DNA of 64,000 nucleotides from Phycisphaerales bacterium (GTDB lineage Bacteria > Planctomycetota > Phycisphaerae > Phycisphaerales > UBA1924). The notes beneath the pieces were generated by a model that was not told where the DNA came from, made no database searches, and saw nothing but the letters and a program-made list of their open reading frames with translations. The translations under genes and the position numbers were made by a program. How positions within the stretch are numbered: the first letter of the stretch is position 1; each line of letters begins with the position of its first letter. Shown here one piece after another: positions 24,365 through 33,069 of this stretch. The stretch lies in assembly GCA_020847535.1 (NCBI GenBank), contig JADLBU010000050.1, positions 1-64,000 of the forward strand. The letters are read 5' to 3'.

Positions 24365-27300
24365 GACTGTGTCCCTTCTGCCGGCTGGCCTGCGGGTGCG
24401 CTGGGAACTGATTGCAGTCGGATGCCCCACAGCTTGAGCATCGCCAGCTCGGTGGCGTCGATCTGGTCCATGATGTGCACAGCAGCGCGGCGAGCGGTGG
24501 TGAGCTGATCGAGGATCTGCCTGGCCTGGTCGGATTCGGCGGGTTGCTCGATGGAGATGATGTAGGCCATCAGCTCCGCGACGGCGGTGTGGCGGGCCTG
24601 GAATTCCTGTACGGGGCCCTGGGCCATTGCAAGGCGGGAGGCGAGCCGGCGATCGATCTGTTCGAGCGTGATGGGTTCGCGTCCGGTGGGGAGGAGGGTG
24701 TCGGCGTTCTTGCGCCACTGGTTGAGGAGATCCTTGATCGAATCGAGCGGAGTGGGGAGGGGTGCGTTCCGGGTCGCGGCTGCGTTGGGGGAGTTGGCGG
24801 GAGAGCTGGTCGCGGTCGATGAGGGCTTGGCGCGGCCGGCGCAGGTGTGGCCGAGCTCCTCGGCGAGCCGGTCGATCGTTCGTTCGGGACCGCGAGATGC
24901 CAGAACCTGGATCAGGGTATCGACGAGTACACGGCGGACGCCGGCGTACCACTGGGGATCCTTGAGGCTGGGGAGCCTGGAGTTGGTGATGATGGAGAGA
25001 AGGTGGGCGTTCTGGCGGGTGCGGGGGATGCGATAGGACTCCTGCAGGAGCGCGTAGACAACGGCGGGGGAGGCGCTGGCTCGCTCGACGGCATCTCGTG
25101 CTGCAGCGCGGACGGTTTCGGGTGAACCGCGCGTGGCCTCGGTGACGACGATCTGGGCATCGAGTTGTCCGAGCGGGCGGTTGGCGCGGAGGAGATCGGT
25201 CAGGAGCTTGAGTCGATCGGGGACGCGCTGCTCGGCGGTCAGGTACTGAACAGCCCAGGCGCCATCGGTGCCGCCCTCATCGATGCGCCGCGGGGTGGCA
25301 GCGCCGGCGGACTGGCCGAGGATGGCGCTGGTGATAGCGGCGGGATCCTGGATGATGGTCGCGGGTTCTTCGATGAGCCCTGCCCAGAGCATGGTCGCGG
25401 CGAGGTTGAGCTCGGCGCGTGTGACGGCGGAGACAAGCGCGGCGAGCCGGTGCTCATCCTCGGGATCGGGCTGGACGGTTGCTTCCTGGGCTGCGGTTGC
25501 TTTCTGGCGCCAGAGGGCGAGCAGTTCATCCTTGCGGGCAGGATCTCCCATACCCCAGGCGGTCGCATAGGCCTCGCGCAGCTCAAGGCGGGACTTCTCA
25601 TCAGCGATGGCGGCCAGCACCATTTTGGAATCGACACCCTCCGCGCTGGAATGGCCGGCGAGCGCCTGGGTCACCAGGTGGAGGTCGAGGTTGGTGAGGG
25701 TGTCGGAAGAGAACGAGGCGATCAGCCAGGTGCGTGCGGGGCTGTTCTTCCGCCAGGAGATCGCGAGGGTGAGTTCGCGGGCGGTGTCGGCGAGGCCATA
25801 GTCGGCGAGCGGCTCGGGGCCTTCGGAGAGGAGGATCTCGAGGGCCGAGAGAGCAAGGTGATCGAAGGCGGCATCATCGCTGGCGGCGACCTGGCGAGCG
25901 GCCTCGCGCCAGGCGGTCCAGGCCTCGGCGACCGCCTGTGCTTCGGCGGGGGAGGGTGGTGGGGGGGGCGGGGGCTTGGTCGCGCCTGTGGCGTTGATCT
26001 GGAGCATGTCGGCGGGGATTCCCGCCAGCCGCGCCAGCGCTCCACGGGTGAACGTGCCGGCATCGGTGGGTGAGGAGCGCTCCGAGGGCGCGAGCATCTG
26101 GTCGATCTGGTTCCGGACGGCGGCCGGAAGGTCACGTTCCCGGCTCAGGCGGGTCTTGAGGCCGGCCTGCCAGACTTCGGTCCACACGCGCGGGGCTTTC
26201 CACGCGGGAGTGCCGGAGGAGATGGAGGGCTCGAAGACGGTCTGGAGGGCTTCATCGGGGATCTGTGTGCCCGGTGCGCGGTAGAGGAACTCGACGATGG
26301 CATCCTGTGCAGCGCCGAGCTGGTCGGGGGCGAGCAGGCGCCACCTGGTTGCCAGCGCGCGGACGGCGGTGTTGAAACGCTCGGCCGCGGATTCGGGTTG
26401 AGCAGGGACATCGGCGGCGGCGGCGGCAAGCTCGCGGACGAGGGCGACCGGGTCATCGGCGGCGGGCGCTGCCGCGGGATCGGCATCCTTGCCATCGGTC
26501 TTGGCGGTCGGCGGGGTGTCGGCTGCGGGGAAGAGCTGCCTGGGCGTGTTCTGCGGGCTGTGAGCGGGGGTGTCGGAGTTGGAGAGCCACGAGCCGCCGG
26601 AGCCGGACTTGTTGAGAAGAAGTGAGATGCCGATGAGGATGACGGCGGCGGCGGCGATCACCGCGAGCGCGGAGACGACGATGATCTTGAGGGCTCGCAC
26701 GCCGGGATCGGGATCATCATCCTCACGAAGGCCCGGCGGGGCGCTGATCGAATCGAAACCTGGCATCGTCGAGGCGCGCGATGCGGGCAGCGGAGCTGCC
26801 CATGCATGTGCCGGCGACACGGGAATGGGGCGGCCGGGCGTTGCATGACGCTGATGCGACCAGGCGATCAGGCGATCGTGAAGCTGCGCTGCAAGTGCTC
26901 GCGGAGATGCGTGGGCAGCGCCGGCGAGCCGCATGATGTCGCGCAGTGAGCGCCCGTTGAGCCCACCGTGCATCGCGATGATGCGGAGCATGGGATCGTG
27001 CGCAGCGCTGGGGGTTCGTGCATGCGATCCGGGAGGTGTCGTTGCGGAATTGAAAACTGGGGCTGTAGTGACTGCCGGGTTCGCGTGCGTGCTGCCGGGG
27101 GTCTGGGCAGCGAGCAGGCGGTTTCGGACTTCGGGATGGAGGATCTGCGCGGCGGCGGTATGGAGCGCGAGGCGCACATCATCGGCCTCGGGCGTGCCGC
27201 CCAGGGGGTGACGATTGACGTGCGCAAGCTGGCGCTCGAGAGCGAGCGTGACATCCCGGTCGCTGAGAGCGCCGGGCTCCAGGCCCAGCAGCGCCCAGGG

Positions 27301-27408
27301 GCCGCCTGCGGCCGCGGGGCTTCCCAACAGCAGTTCGATGGGATCGACCTTGCGGCGACCGGATGGAGTGGGGGGGCCGGGGGGTGTTGGCGAAGTTGGG
27401 AACGTCAT
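24361..27408 (-). CDS. 1015-aa single-pass membrane protein with a J-like N-terminal region
   Basis: Residues 35-100 (WALLGLEPGALSDRDVTLALERQL...HPLGG...AAAQILHPEVRNRLL) resemble a J-domain-like or degenerate DnaJ fold, with helix lengths and the closing xLxDPxxR-type block, but the HPD triplet is not intact. One clear membrane helix spans 241-265. From 300 to the end it is a long helical, Ala-rich region with TPR/solenoid character and a Pro-rich patch near 510. The start overlaps the upstream stop (ATGA) and the end overlaps the next start (ATGA). Topology suggests the N-terminus in the cytoplasm and the solenoid in the periplasm. It belongs to the ExbB/ExbD/vWA operon. No function can be assigned. 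Confidence 0.75.
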   Translation of the reverse strand: MTFPTSPTPPGPPTPSGRRKVDPIELLLGSPAAAGGPWALLGLEPGALSDRDVTLALERQLAHVNRHPLGGTPEADDVRLALHTAAAQILHPEVRNRLLAAQTPGSTHANPAVTTAPVFNSATTPPGSHARTPSAAHDPMLRIIAMHGGLNGRSLRDIMRLAGAAHASPRALAAQLHDRLIAWSHQRHATPGRPIPVSPAHAWAAPLPASRASTMPGFDSISAPPGLREDDDPDPGVRALKIIVVSALAVIAAAAVILIGISLLLNKSGSGGSWLSNSDTPAHSPQNTPRQLFPAADTPPTAKTDGKDADPAAAPAADDPVALVRELAAAAADVPAQPESAAERFNTAVRALATRWRLLAPDQLGAAQDAIVEFLYRAPGTQIPDEALQTVFEPSISSGTPAWKAPRVWTEVWQAGLKTRLSRERDLPAAVRNQIDQMLAPSERSSPTDAGTFTRGALARLAGIPADMLQINATGATKPPPPPPPSPAEAQAVAEAWTAWREAARQVAASDDAAFDHLALSALEILLSEGPEPLADYGLADTARELTLAISWRKNSPARTWLIASFSSDTLTNLDLHLVTQALAGHSSAEGVDSKMVLAAIADEKSRLELREAYATAWGMGDPARKDELLALWRQKATAAQEATVQPDPEDEHRLAALVSAVTRAELNLAATMLWAGLIEEPATIIQDPAAITSAILGQSAGAATPRRIDEGGTDGAWAVQYLTAEQRVPDRLKLLTDLLRANRPLGQLDAQIVVTEATRGSPETVRAAARDAVERASASPAVVYALLQESYRIPRTRQNAHLLSIITNSRLPSLKDPQWYAGVRRVLVDTLIQVLASRGPERTIDRLAEELGHTCAGRAKPSSTATSSPANSPNAAATRNAPLPTPLDSIKDLLNQWRKNADTLLPTGREPITLEQIDRRLASRLAMAQGPVQEFQARHTAVAELMAYIISIEQPAESDQARQILDQLTTARRAAVHIMDQIDATELAMLKLWGIRLQSVPSAPAGQPAEGTQS

Positions 27409-30185
27409 CGGCCCCCTCCCGAACCCGCGGGCGAGGAGGAATCGATGGGCTCTTCGGAGGTGAGCGAGACGCCAAGGATCGCGGCCAGAGCGCGGAGCTT
27501 GTCGGCCCACGGAGGCGGGCCCAGATCCGGGTGCAGGGCGATCAACTGCCGCATGGCATCGCTCGCGGCGGCCTGATCAGCGCCGGCGAGAATCCGGATT
27601 GCCTCGTGGCGCGATTCGTACCAGTCCGCGGAGCCTTCGGTGAGCGCTGAGGACAGGCTGTTCCAGCATTGGGCGGCGAGCGCCAGATCTCCGGCTGCTT
27701 CGGCGGTGGTTGCGAGCCTTCGGCAGAGAAGGGCGGAGCGGATTCCCGCATCCCACGAGCGGCGGTCGAGCCGGATCGCGATGTCCCTCATCGCGATATC
27801 ACCATTGGCCTTCCAGAGCGAGATCGCGGCATCGGCGGTGTCGCCGGCGACCGAGTGGGCCAGGGAGAGAGTGGATGAATCTTTGAAGAGTGAATCGGCG
27901 AGCATCTGCCCGCTGGCGACCACTTCCTGGGCGTACTGGGTGTTGGAGCGATCGGATTTCCATGCATCGATGAGCTGGCGATAGACCAAGCGCTCTCCGG
28001 CGGAGGCGTAGACACCGCCGGCTTTGCGGAGTTCGGCGATCAGCTCGGTGGTCTTGGAACGGTCGGCGAGCAGGATCGCCGCTTGGAGCCGTCGATAGTT
28101 GATCTCATCGCGGACCTGCTTGAGATCGATCGTGTATGTGGGGGCGATCTGTTCGAGCTGGTCGAGGGCGGCCAGGGCTCTGGTCGGCTCGGGCGTGGGC
28201 ATGGAGAGGGCGGTGTGTGCGATCTGGCGAGCGGTGCGGGAGATCGAGGCGGCAAGTGCGGGCTCGCGCTTGGTTGTGTCGAGCTGGGTTGCGTCGGGAA
28301 GGGTCGCGGCGGTCAGCCGGCGGATCTGTGCCTGGAGGGCTTCCTCGGCGATCGCGAGCAGGCGTGTGCCTGCGGCCTGCTTGTCGGCGGCGTCGGTGGC
28401 GAGCCAGAGCTTGTAGAGCAGTCCGGAGGCTTCGATACGTGCGGATTCGAAGATGGGTGAGTCGGGCATGACTCCAAGGAGTACGGCGACGGCTTCCTCA
28501 TCGGTGATCGCCGATTGCGTGCCGCGGCGGAGGAGGAGCTGGACAGCGCGGTCGGTGTTGGGGTATTCGCGGATGAAGACCATCGCCATGCGGTCGCGGG
28601 CGGAGATGAGCGATGGGCGGCCGCGCTCGATCGCCTTGTCGAGAGCGACGACGGCGTACCAGGCGGCATCCTGCTTGCGCCCGGCATCGATTGAAGTGGT
28701 GGCGACCCGTGAGAAGACTTCGGATGCGGCTTCAAGCTCGCCGGCGTAATAGAGGGCCAGGCCGCCGTTGAGGGCAGCGCGCTCGCGTTCCCTGGGGAAG
28801 CGGGCGGCATCGGGCGCTTCGGCGGCGTGCTTGAGGGCCTCGGCGGCTTCGCGGTAGCGGTTGCAGACCGCGGACTGCGCAGAGGGCAGATCGACATCCT
28901 CACCCACTTGGCGATGGGCCTGACGGGCCTGGTCGTAGGCTTGGACGCCGTGGACGTACTCGACGGCAAAGCCTGTTCCGCCGATGGGGGCTGAGCCGTA
29001 GCGAGTGACGAGGTCGACGACCTGGCCGAGCTCTCCGGCGGCGACCAGTTCGGAGACGGCGTTCTTGGCAAGCTCCTGGATAACCGAGGCGTTGCGCGGG
29101 GGGTTGGCCGAGTCTTTCGATGCATCCAGGGCGAGCACGGCGATCAGGCGTGCATCCCTGACACTGATAGGGCCGCCGCCGATGTTGGGCGGATCGATCT
29201 TTCGTCTACGGATGAGAAGCTCGACATCGGCCCAGCGCTTGGCGGCGGCGAGGATGGTGATCTTGGTGGAGAAGAGGTGGTCGGCAACGGGCTGGGGGAG
29301 AACCTCGGATTGATCGAGGATGTCCATCCAGCGCATCGCCTCGATGTCGTTGCCGCGGAGGGAAGCGCAGAGTGCCGAGCCGATCGCCGCGCGGGCGATG
29401 TGCTCGTACTTGAAGAGCGACTTGGGGGCCTTGTCGACGGCGGCGGCGCGGTGGGAGGGAGCGCCCAGGAGAGCGCCGAAATCCTCGGCAGCGCGGGTCG
29501 CCATCGCGGCATCCCCGGTCAGCATCGCGAGGTAATACTCCGACCAGCCGGCGTAGTAGTGGGCCAGGGAGCGGATGCGGCGGGCTTCCTGGAGGCCATC
29601 ACGGATCTTGTCATCCTCGGGGTCGATTTTCTCCTTGCGTTCGAGCATCTCCACGCGGCCGTTGATGGAGCCGGCCACCTCGCGCAGGGTCGGGGCCACA
29701 GCGCGGAGGATGCGTTCGGCCTCGAGGCGCTCCTCGGTGGTCGCCAGGCGCAGCTGGACCTTCTCGGCGGTCTCGGCGGCGTTGAGGTAGGTGGCGCGTG
29801 CGAGGTTGACGCGAAGCTCGAAGGTGTCGGCGTCGGGGACGGTGGCGAGCAGATCGCGGCAGAGGATCTCGACATCGTGCCGTCGCTGGGCATCGGCCGC
29901 GTTGTCGAGCATTCCGACGTAGATCTTGCCAAGACGATCGGCGATCGATCGGCGCTGCTCACCGGAGGACTCGGCGAGCCGCTGTCGGAGGAAAGCGGCG
30001 AGCGGCTCATTGAGAGCGCGATCCTGCATCCAGGCTTCCACGGCATCGGCGGGGGCGAGGGCATCGGGGCTGGGCTGGGCGTGGGCAAGCCCCGCGATCA
30101 GAGCGAGGATGGCGATCGCGGTCCCGACGGAGCGGGGTCGATGTGCGGACGGAGCGAAGATGTCATCACCGGGTGGTGGGGACAT
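27405..30185 (-). CDS. 926-aa exported helical-repeat (TPR-like) protein
   Basis: An N-terminal hydrophobic segment (SVGTAIAILALIAGLAHAQ, about 19-37) looks like a signal peptide with AHA-Q cleavage. The rest is an alpha-solenoid with many TPR-like helical pairs, for example RRIRSLAHYYAGWSEYYLAML near 210 and ERAALNGGLALYYAGELEAASEVF near 470. No catalytic motif seen. It starts inside the 3' end of exbD2 (overlap of 20 bases) and ends by ATGA overlap with the 1015-aa gene. TPR proteins beside TolQR/ExbBD genes (such as CpoB) couple the motor to envelope tasks; that comparison is inference only. Confidence 0.75.
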   Translation of the reverse strand: MSPPPGDDIFAPSAHRPRSVGTAIAILALIAGLAHAQPSPDALAPADAVEAWMQDRALNEPLAAFLRQRLAESSGEQRRSIADRLGKIYVGMLDNAADAQRRHDVEILCRDLLATVPDADTFELRVNLARATYLNAAETAEKVQLRLATTEERLEAERILRAVAPTLREVAGSINGRVEMLERKEKIDPEDDKIRDGLQEARRIRSLAHYYAGWSEYYLAMLTGDAAMATRAAEDFGALLGAPSHRAAAVDKAPKSLFKYEHIARAAIGSALCASLRGNDIEAMRWMDILDQSEVLPQPVADHLFSTKITILAAAKRWADVELLIRRRKIDPPNIGGGPISVRDARLIAVLALDASKDSANPPRNASVIQELAKNAVSELVAAGELGQVVDLVTRYGSAPIGGTGFAVEYVHGVQAYDQARQAHRQVGEDVDLPSAQSAVCNRYREAAEALKHAAEAPDAARFPRERERAALNGGLALYYAGELEAASEVFSRVATTSIDAGRKQDAAWYAVVALDKAIERGRPSLISARDRMAMVFIREYPNTDRAVQLLLRRGTQSAITDEEAVAVLLGVMPDSPIFESARIEASGLLYKLWLATDAADKQAAGTRLLAIAEEALQAQIRRLTAATLPDATQLDTTKREPALAASISRTARQIAHTALSMPTPEPTRALAALDQLEQIAPTYTIDLKQVRDEINYRRLQAAILLADRSKTTELIAELRKAGGVYASAGERLVYRQLIDAWKSDRSNTQYAQEVVASGQMLADSLFKDSSTLSLAHSVAGDTADAAISLWKANGDIAMRDIAIRLDRRSWDAGIRSALLCRRLATTAEAAGDLALAAQCWNSLSSALTEGSADWYESRHEAIRILAGADQAAASDAMRQLIALHPDLGPPPWADKLRALAAILGVSLTSEEPIDSSSPAGSGGGR

Positions 30186-30582
30186 AGCTCACTTTCGCAA
30201 AGCCGGCATCGCGGCATGCCTGGACGGCCTCGGCGGCGTGCTCAATCGGGACATCCCCGGAGACGCGTACCAGGACACCGGCATCCTTGGGGAGGGCGCG
30301 AAGAACGCTCGCGAGCTCGCGAGCGGTCGAGGCCTTGCGGTCTCCGATGAGGAACAGGACGCCGCCGGGCGCGGGCTCGACGCGGAGGATCTGTGCCTGG
30401 AGGTTGGTGGGGGAGGCTTTCTTGTCGGTCTGGAGGGTGGAGGAGAGTTGGCCTTCGCCGGCGGCTGCGATCTCTCCGGCCATCACGAAGTACAGCAGCA
30501 GGAAGAGGACGACATCGATGAACGCAACCAGGGGGATGCGGATCATCCTGAACTCTCGGCGCTTGGTGCGGGAGAACTTCAT
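30166..30582 (-). CDS. exbD2: ExbD/TolR-type protein, second copy
   Basis: A 138-aa protein. A basic N-terminus (MKFSRTKRREFRMIRIP) is followed by one membrane helix, LVAFIDVVLFLLLYFVMAG (about 18-36), with the proton-path Asp in FID. A periplasmic domain of TolR/ExbD type follows, ending in VSGDVPIEHAAEAVQACRDAGFAKVSYV. Its start overlaps the end of exbD1 by ATGA, so the two are made together and may form a heterodimer in the ExbB ring. Confidence 0.88.
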   Translation of the reverse strand: MKFSRTKRREFRMIRIPLVAFIDVVLFLLLYFVMAGEIAAAGEGQLSSTLQTDKKASPTNLQAQILRVEPAPGGVLFLIGDRKASTARELASVLRALPKDAGVLVRVSGDVPIEHAAEAVQACRDAGFAKVSYVPTTR

Positions 30583-31025
30583 GTGCCGGCGCCTCCCGTC
30601 CCTGCCTTGGACTGGTCGGGACCGGCGGTGGCGAGCTTCCACTGGCGAACTCCCGCGGAGGCGAGGGCGACGGCGAGCCGGTTGAGGTGAGAGGATCGAC
30701 ACCCGCGATCGGCGCGGATGAGGACCTCGGGAGAGCCGGCGGCGCGGTCCACTTCTGCCTTGACGGCGCGGGAGAGGTCGGCGAGCGGCATGGTCTGGCC
30801 CAGCAGGACGTAGCGGCCGGAGGTGTCGATATCGATCACGATCTGGTTGTGGCTGATGGTGGTCGAGGGCTCCCCCGGCTGGCGGGGGAGATCGACGCGG
30901 GTGCTGGCGGTGCGCGCGAAGGAGGCGGTCATCGTGAAGAAAATGATGAGGAGCAGAACGATGTCGATCATCGCCGTCAGGTCGAATCCGGCCTCGGGGG
31001 TGTCTGGTGATCGACGGAATCGCAT
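30579..31025 (-). CDS. exbD1: ExbD/TolR-type protein, first copy
   Basis: A 148-aa protein. FDLTAMIDIVLLLIIFFTMT (about 14-33) is the classic ExbD/TolR helix with its essential Asp. The periplasmic domain includes VLIRADRGCRSSHLNRLAVALASAGVRQWKLAT. It is 36 bases downstream of exbB and overlaps exbD2. The sequence differs clearly from exbD2, so this is an old pair rather than a recent duplication. Confidence 0.92.
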   Translation of the reverse strand: MRFRRSPDTPEAGFDLTAMIDIVLLLIIFFTMTASFARTASTRVDLPRQPGEPSTTISHNQIVIDIDTSGRYVLLGQTMPLADLSRAVKAEVDRAAGSPEVLIRADRGCRSSHLNRLAVALASAGVRQWKLATAGPDQSKAGTGGAGT

Positions 31026-31061
31026 CGGGGCGCGGTGTCCTTGTGTTCCTGGCGAGATGAC

Positions 31062-31829
31062 TCAGCCGGCGCGGGCTGGTGCGACGGGCGCGCGGGCGGC
31101 AGCGCCGACCTTGCCGACGGGGCGTGCATCCGCCGCGTTGCCGGCGGAGCTTTCGACGGGGGCGACCAGGCTCTCGACGATCGCGGCGGCCTCGACGGAG
31201 AGCGTGTCGATGCGTCGGCGGAAGATCGCAAAGGCGATCGTGCAGGGGATGGCGACCAGGAGCCCCTCGGCGGTGGTGACCAGGGCGATCGACATGAAGA
31301 CCGCGAGCTGCTGGGAGCGGGCTGCGCCTTCGAGCTGTCCGATGCTCGCGAAGGCGCCGATCATGCCGAAGACGGTCCCCAGGAGGCCGAGCATGGGGCC
31401 GACGGCGGCGAGGATGCCGATGGAATCGACGGAGCGGTAGAGGCGATCGACCTCGCGCTGGCCGGACTCTTCAACGGCGGAGCGGAGTTCGAGGGTTCCG
31501 AAGGGGGAGCGCACGCAGCGGAGGAGGGCCGAGCCGACGATGCGGGTGATGAACGAGTCGTTGGCGGGCTCCCGGCAGATCGCGATTGCACCGTTGACAT
31601 CGCCGTTCTTGAGCGTGCCTTCGAGTCGAGCGACGGCATCCTCGGGGATGACGCGGCTGCGTCGGAGGGTGATTGCGTGTGCGATGATGAGCCCCAGGGC
31701 CACGAAGGAGAGGATGATGAGGACATAGCCGACCAGGCCGCCGGAGCGGATGTAGTCCAGGACGGTGATCTCCTGGGAGCCGCCCGCGGGTCCGACGACC
31801 TGGGCGAGTGTCGCGTGGTTGTAGATCAT
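31062..31829 (-). CDS. exbB: ExbB/TolQ/MotA-family proton channel protein
   Basis: A 255-aa protein with three membrane helices: about 31-53 (GLVGYVLIILSFVALGLIIAHAI), 145-170 (GPMLGLLGTVFGMIGAF) and 190-215 (TTAEGLLVAIPCTIAFAIF), the last two with the conserved Thr and Pro-Gly-type positions of TolQ. A cytoplasmic loop lies between helices 1 and 2. The C-terminus is Ala/Pro-rich. I start at MIYNHATLAQ. It forms the pentameric motor used by ExbD/TolR. Here the load is not TonB or TolA but presumably one of the solenoid or vWA proteins of the same operon. Confidence 0.93.
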   Translation of the reverse strand: MIYNHATLAQVVGPAGGSQEITVLDYIRSGGLVGYVLIILSFVALGLIIAHAITLRRSRVIPEDAVARLEGTLKNGDVNGAIAICREPANDSFITRIVGSALLRCVRSPFGTLELRSAVEESGQREVDRLYRSVDSIGILAAVGPMLGLLGTVFGMIGAFASIGQLEGAARSQQLAVFMSIALVTTAEGLLVAIPCTIAFAIFRRRIDTLSVEAAAIVESLVAPVESSAGNAADARPVGKVGAAARAPVAPARAG

Positions 31830-31852
31830 GCTCGGATGCTCCTGTCGTCCGG

Positions 31853-33031
31853 TCAGCCCGGTCCATCGGGGGCTTCGTGTTCCCCGGGTTGGTCTGTTTC
31901 TCCGCCCTGCGGGGCGGGTTTGGCGGACGCGGATGTTCGCGGCCACTCACGGATCGCGGTCCACTCCATCGCGGGGTGGCCGGGGTACTTGCGGATCAAC
32001 TCCTCGCGGATGCGAGTGGCTTCCTCGAGATCGTTCAACGACCGAAGGGCGCTGGCGGCGTCGGCGAGCGCGATCCCGGTGAGGTACGGTACGGCGGTCT
32101 CGAGTCGCGCGGGGACGTGCAGCAGTTCGACCACGCCCAGGCGGCGGATCTCAGGGTCGCTCTCGCGCAGCATCGATCGGCCGATCGCGATCCGTGCCCA
32201 GGCCTCGATCCACGGCTCCCGGCGGAGCGTGATCGTGGCGCGCAGGACTTCGCGGGCTTTCAGCCGGGCGGCATCGTCGGGCTCGTATTGGGCGGCGACG
32301 ATCGATTCGACGAGGGATACGCCGAAGTCGTTGATTCCGGCGATGGATTCGCCCAGGGATAGCCCGCAGGCGCCGCGTGCAGCGCGGAGGTAGAGGGCAT
32401 TGAGGATGCCGGCGTTCTGCGCGGCCCGCTCGGGGGGGATGCGCCACTGCTCAGTTCCGCCTGAGGCCATGACGGCGACCGATGGGATGTTGAGCCAGAT
32501 CGGGGGAAGCGCGGGAACCAGGCCGGAGGCGTCGGGTTCGAGTTCACGCGGGCGTGATGAAGTTGAGGGGGTCGATTCGAGGGCCGCCGCGGTTCCTGGC
32601 TGGCCTGAGCGCACATCGAGCCACGAGAGCCAGGCGGCGGTGGCGGCGACCTGGGCGCCGCGATCGAGCCGGCAGCGCATGAGGCCCCACGCGATCGCCT
32701 CGGCGGTCGGTCCGGGTGTGGTGGCGATCGGCCCGGTAAGGCGTTCGAGGATTGCTTCGGCGGATGGAAGGTCTCCGCGATCCAGGCGGGTCAGGGCTCG
32801 CCAGAGTTCTTCACCCTGTGTGAGATAGACCGCGGACTGGCCGGCGAGCGGGCCGTCGATGTGGGCGATCTGATGCCAGGGGATCGTGCGCTGGGAATCT
32901 CCGGCCTTGACCCATGCGCCGGTGGCATCGACCTTGATGATGTCGGGGATGGGCTTGGCATCGCGCTGGCGCAGGATGAGGCTTCCATCCAGGATCAGCA
33001 GCGCGGAGATGAGTACGCAATCAAGGGACAT
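31853..33031 (-). CDS. Exported helical protein of the ExbB/D operon
   Basis: A 392-aa protein. Residues 1-20 (MSLDCVLISALLILDGSLIL) are hydrophobic and look like a signal or anchor. After a short beta region (IIKVDATGAWVKAGDSQRTIPWHQIAHIDG) the protein is helical with TPR-like repeats, and ends with an Ala/Pro/Gly-rich tail. The Cys at position 5 does not make a convincing lipobox. It is 38 bases after the vWA gene and 23 before exbB. Family not recognised. Confidence 0.72.
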   Translation of the reverse strand: MSLDCVLISALLILDGSLILRQRDAKPIPDIIKVDATGAWVKAGDSQRTIPWHQIAHIDGPLAGQSAVYLTQGEELWRALTRLDRGDLPSAEAILERLTGPIATTPGPTAEAIAWGLMRCRLDRGAQVAATAAWLSWLDVRSGQPGTAAALESTPSTSSRPRELEPDASGLVPALPPIWLNIPSVAVMASGGTEQWRIPPERAAQNAGILNALYLRAARGACGLSLGESIAGINDFGVSLVESIVAAQYEPDDAARLKAREVLRATITLRREPWIEAWARIAIGRSMLRESDPEIRRLGVVELLHVPARLETAVPYLTGIALADAASALRSLNDLEEATRIREELIRKYPGHPAMEWTAIREWPRTSASAKPAPQGGETDQPGEHEAPDGPG

Positions 33032-33069
33032 CAGGGGATCTTGCGGCGTGGCTGGCTTTTCTCGCTGGT

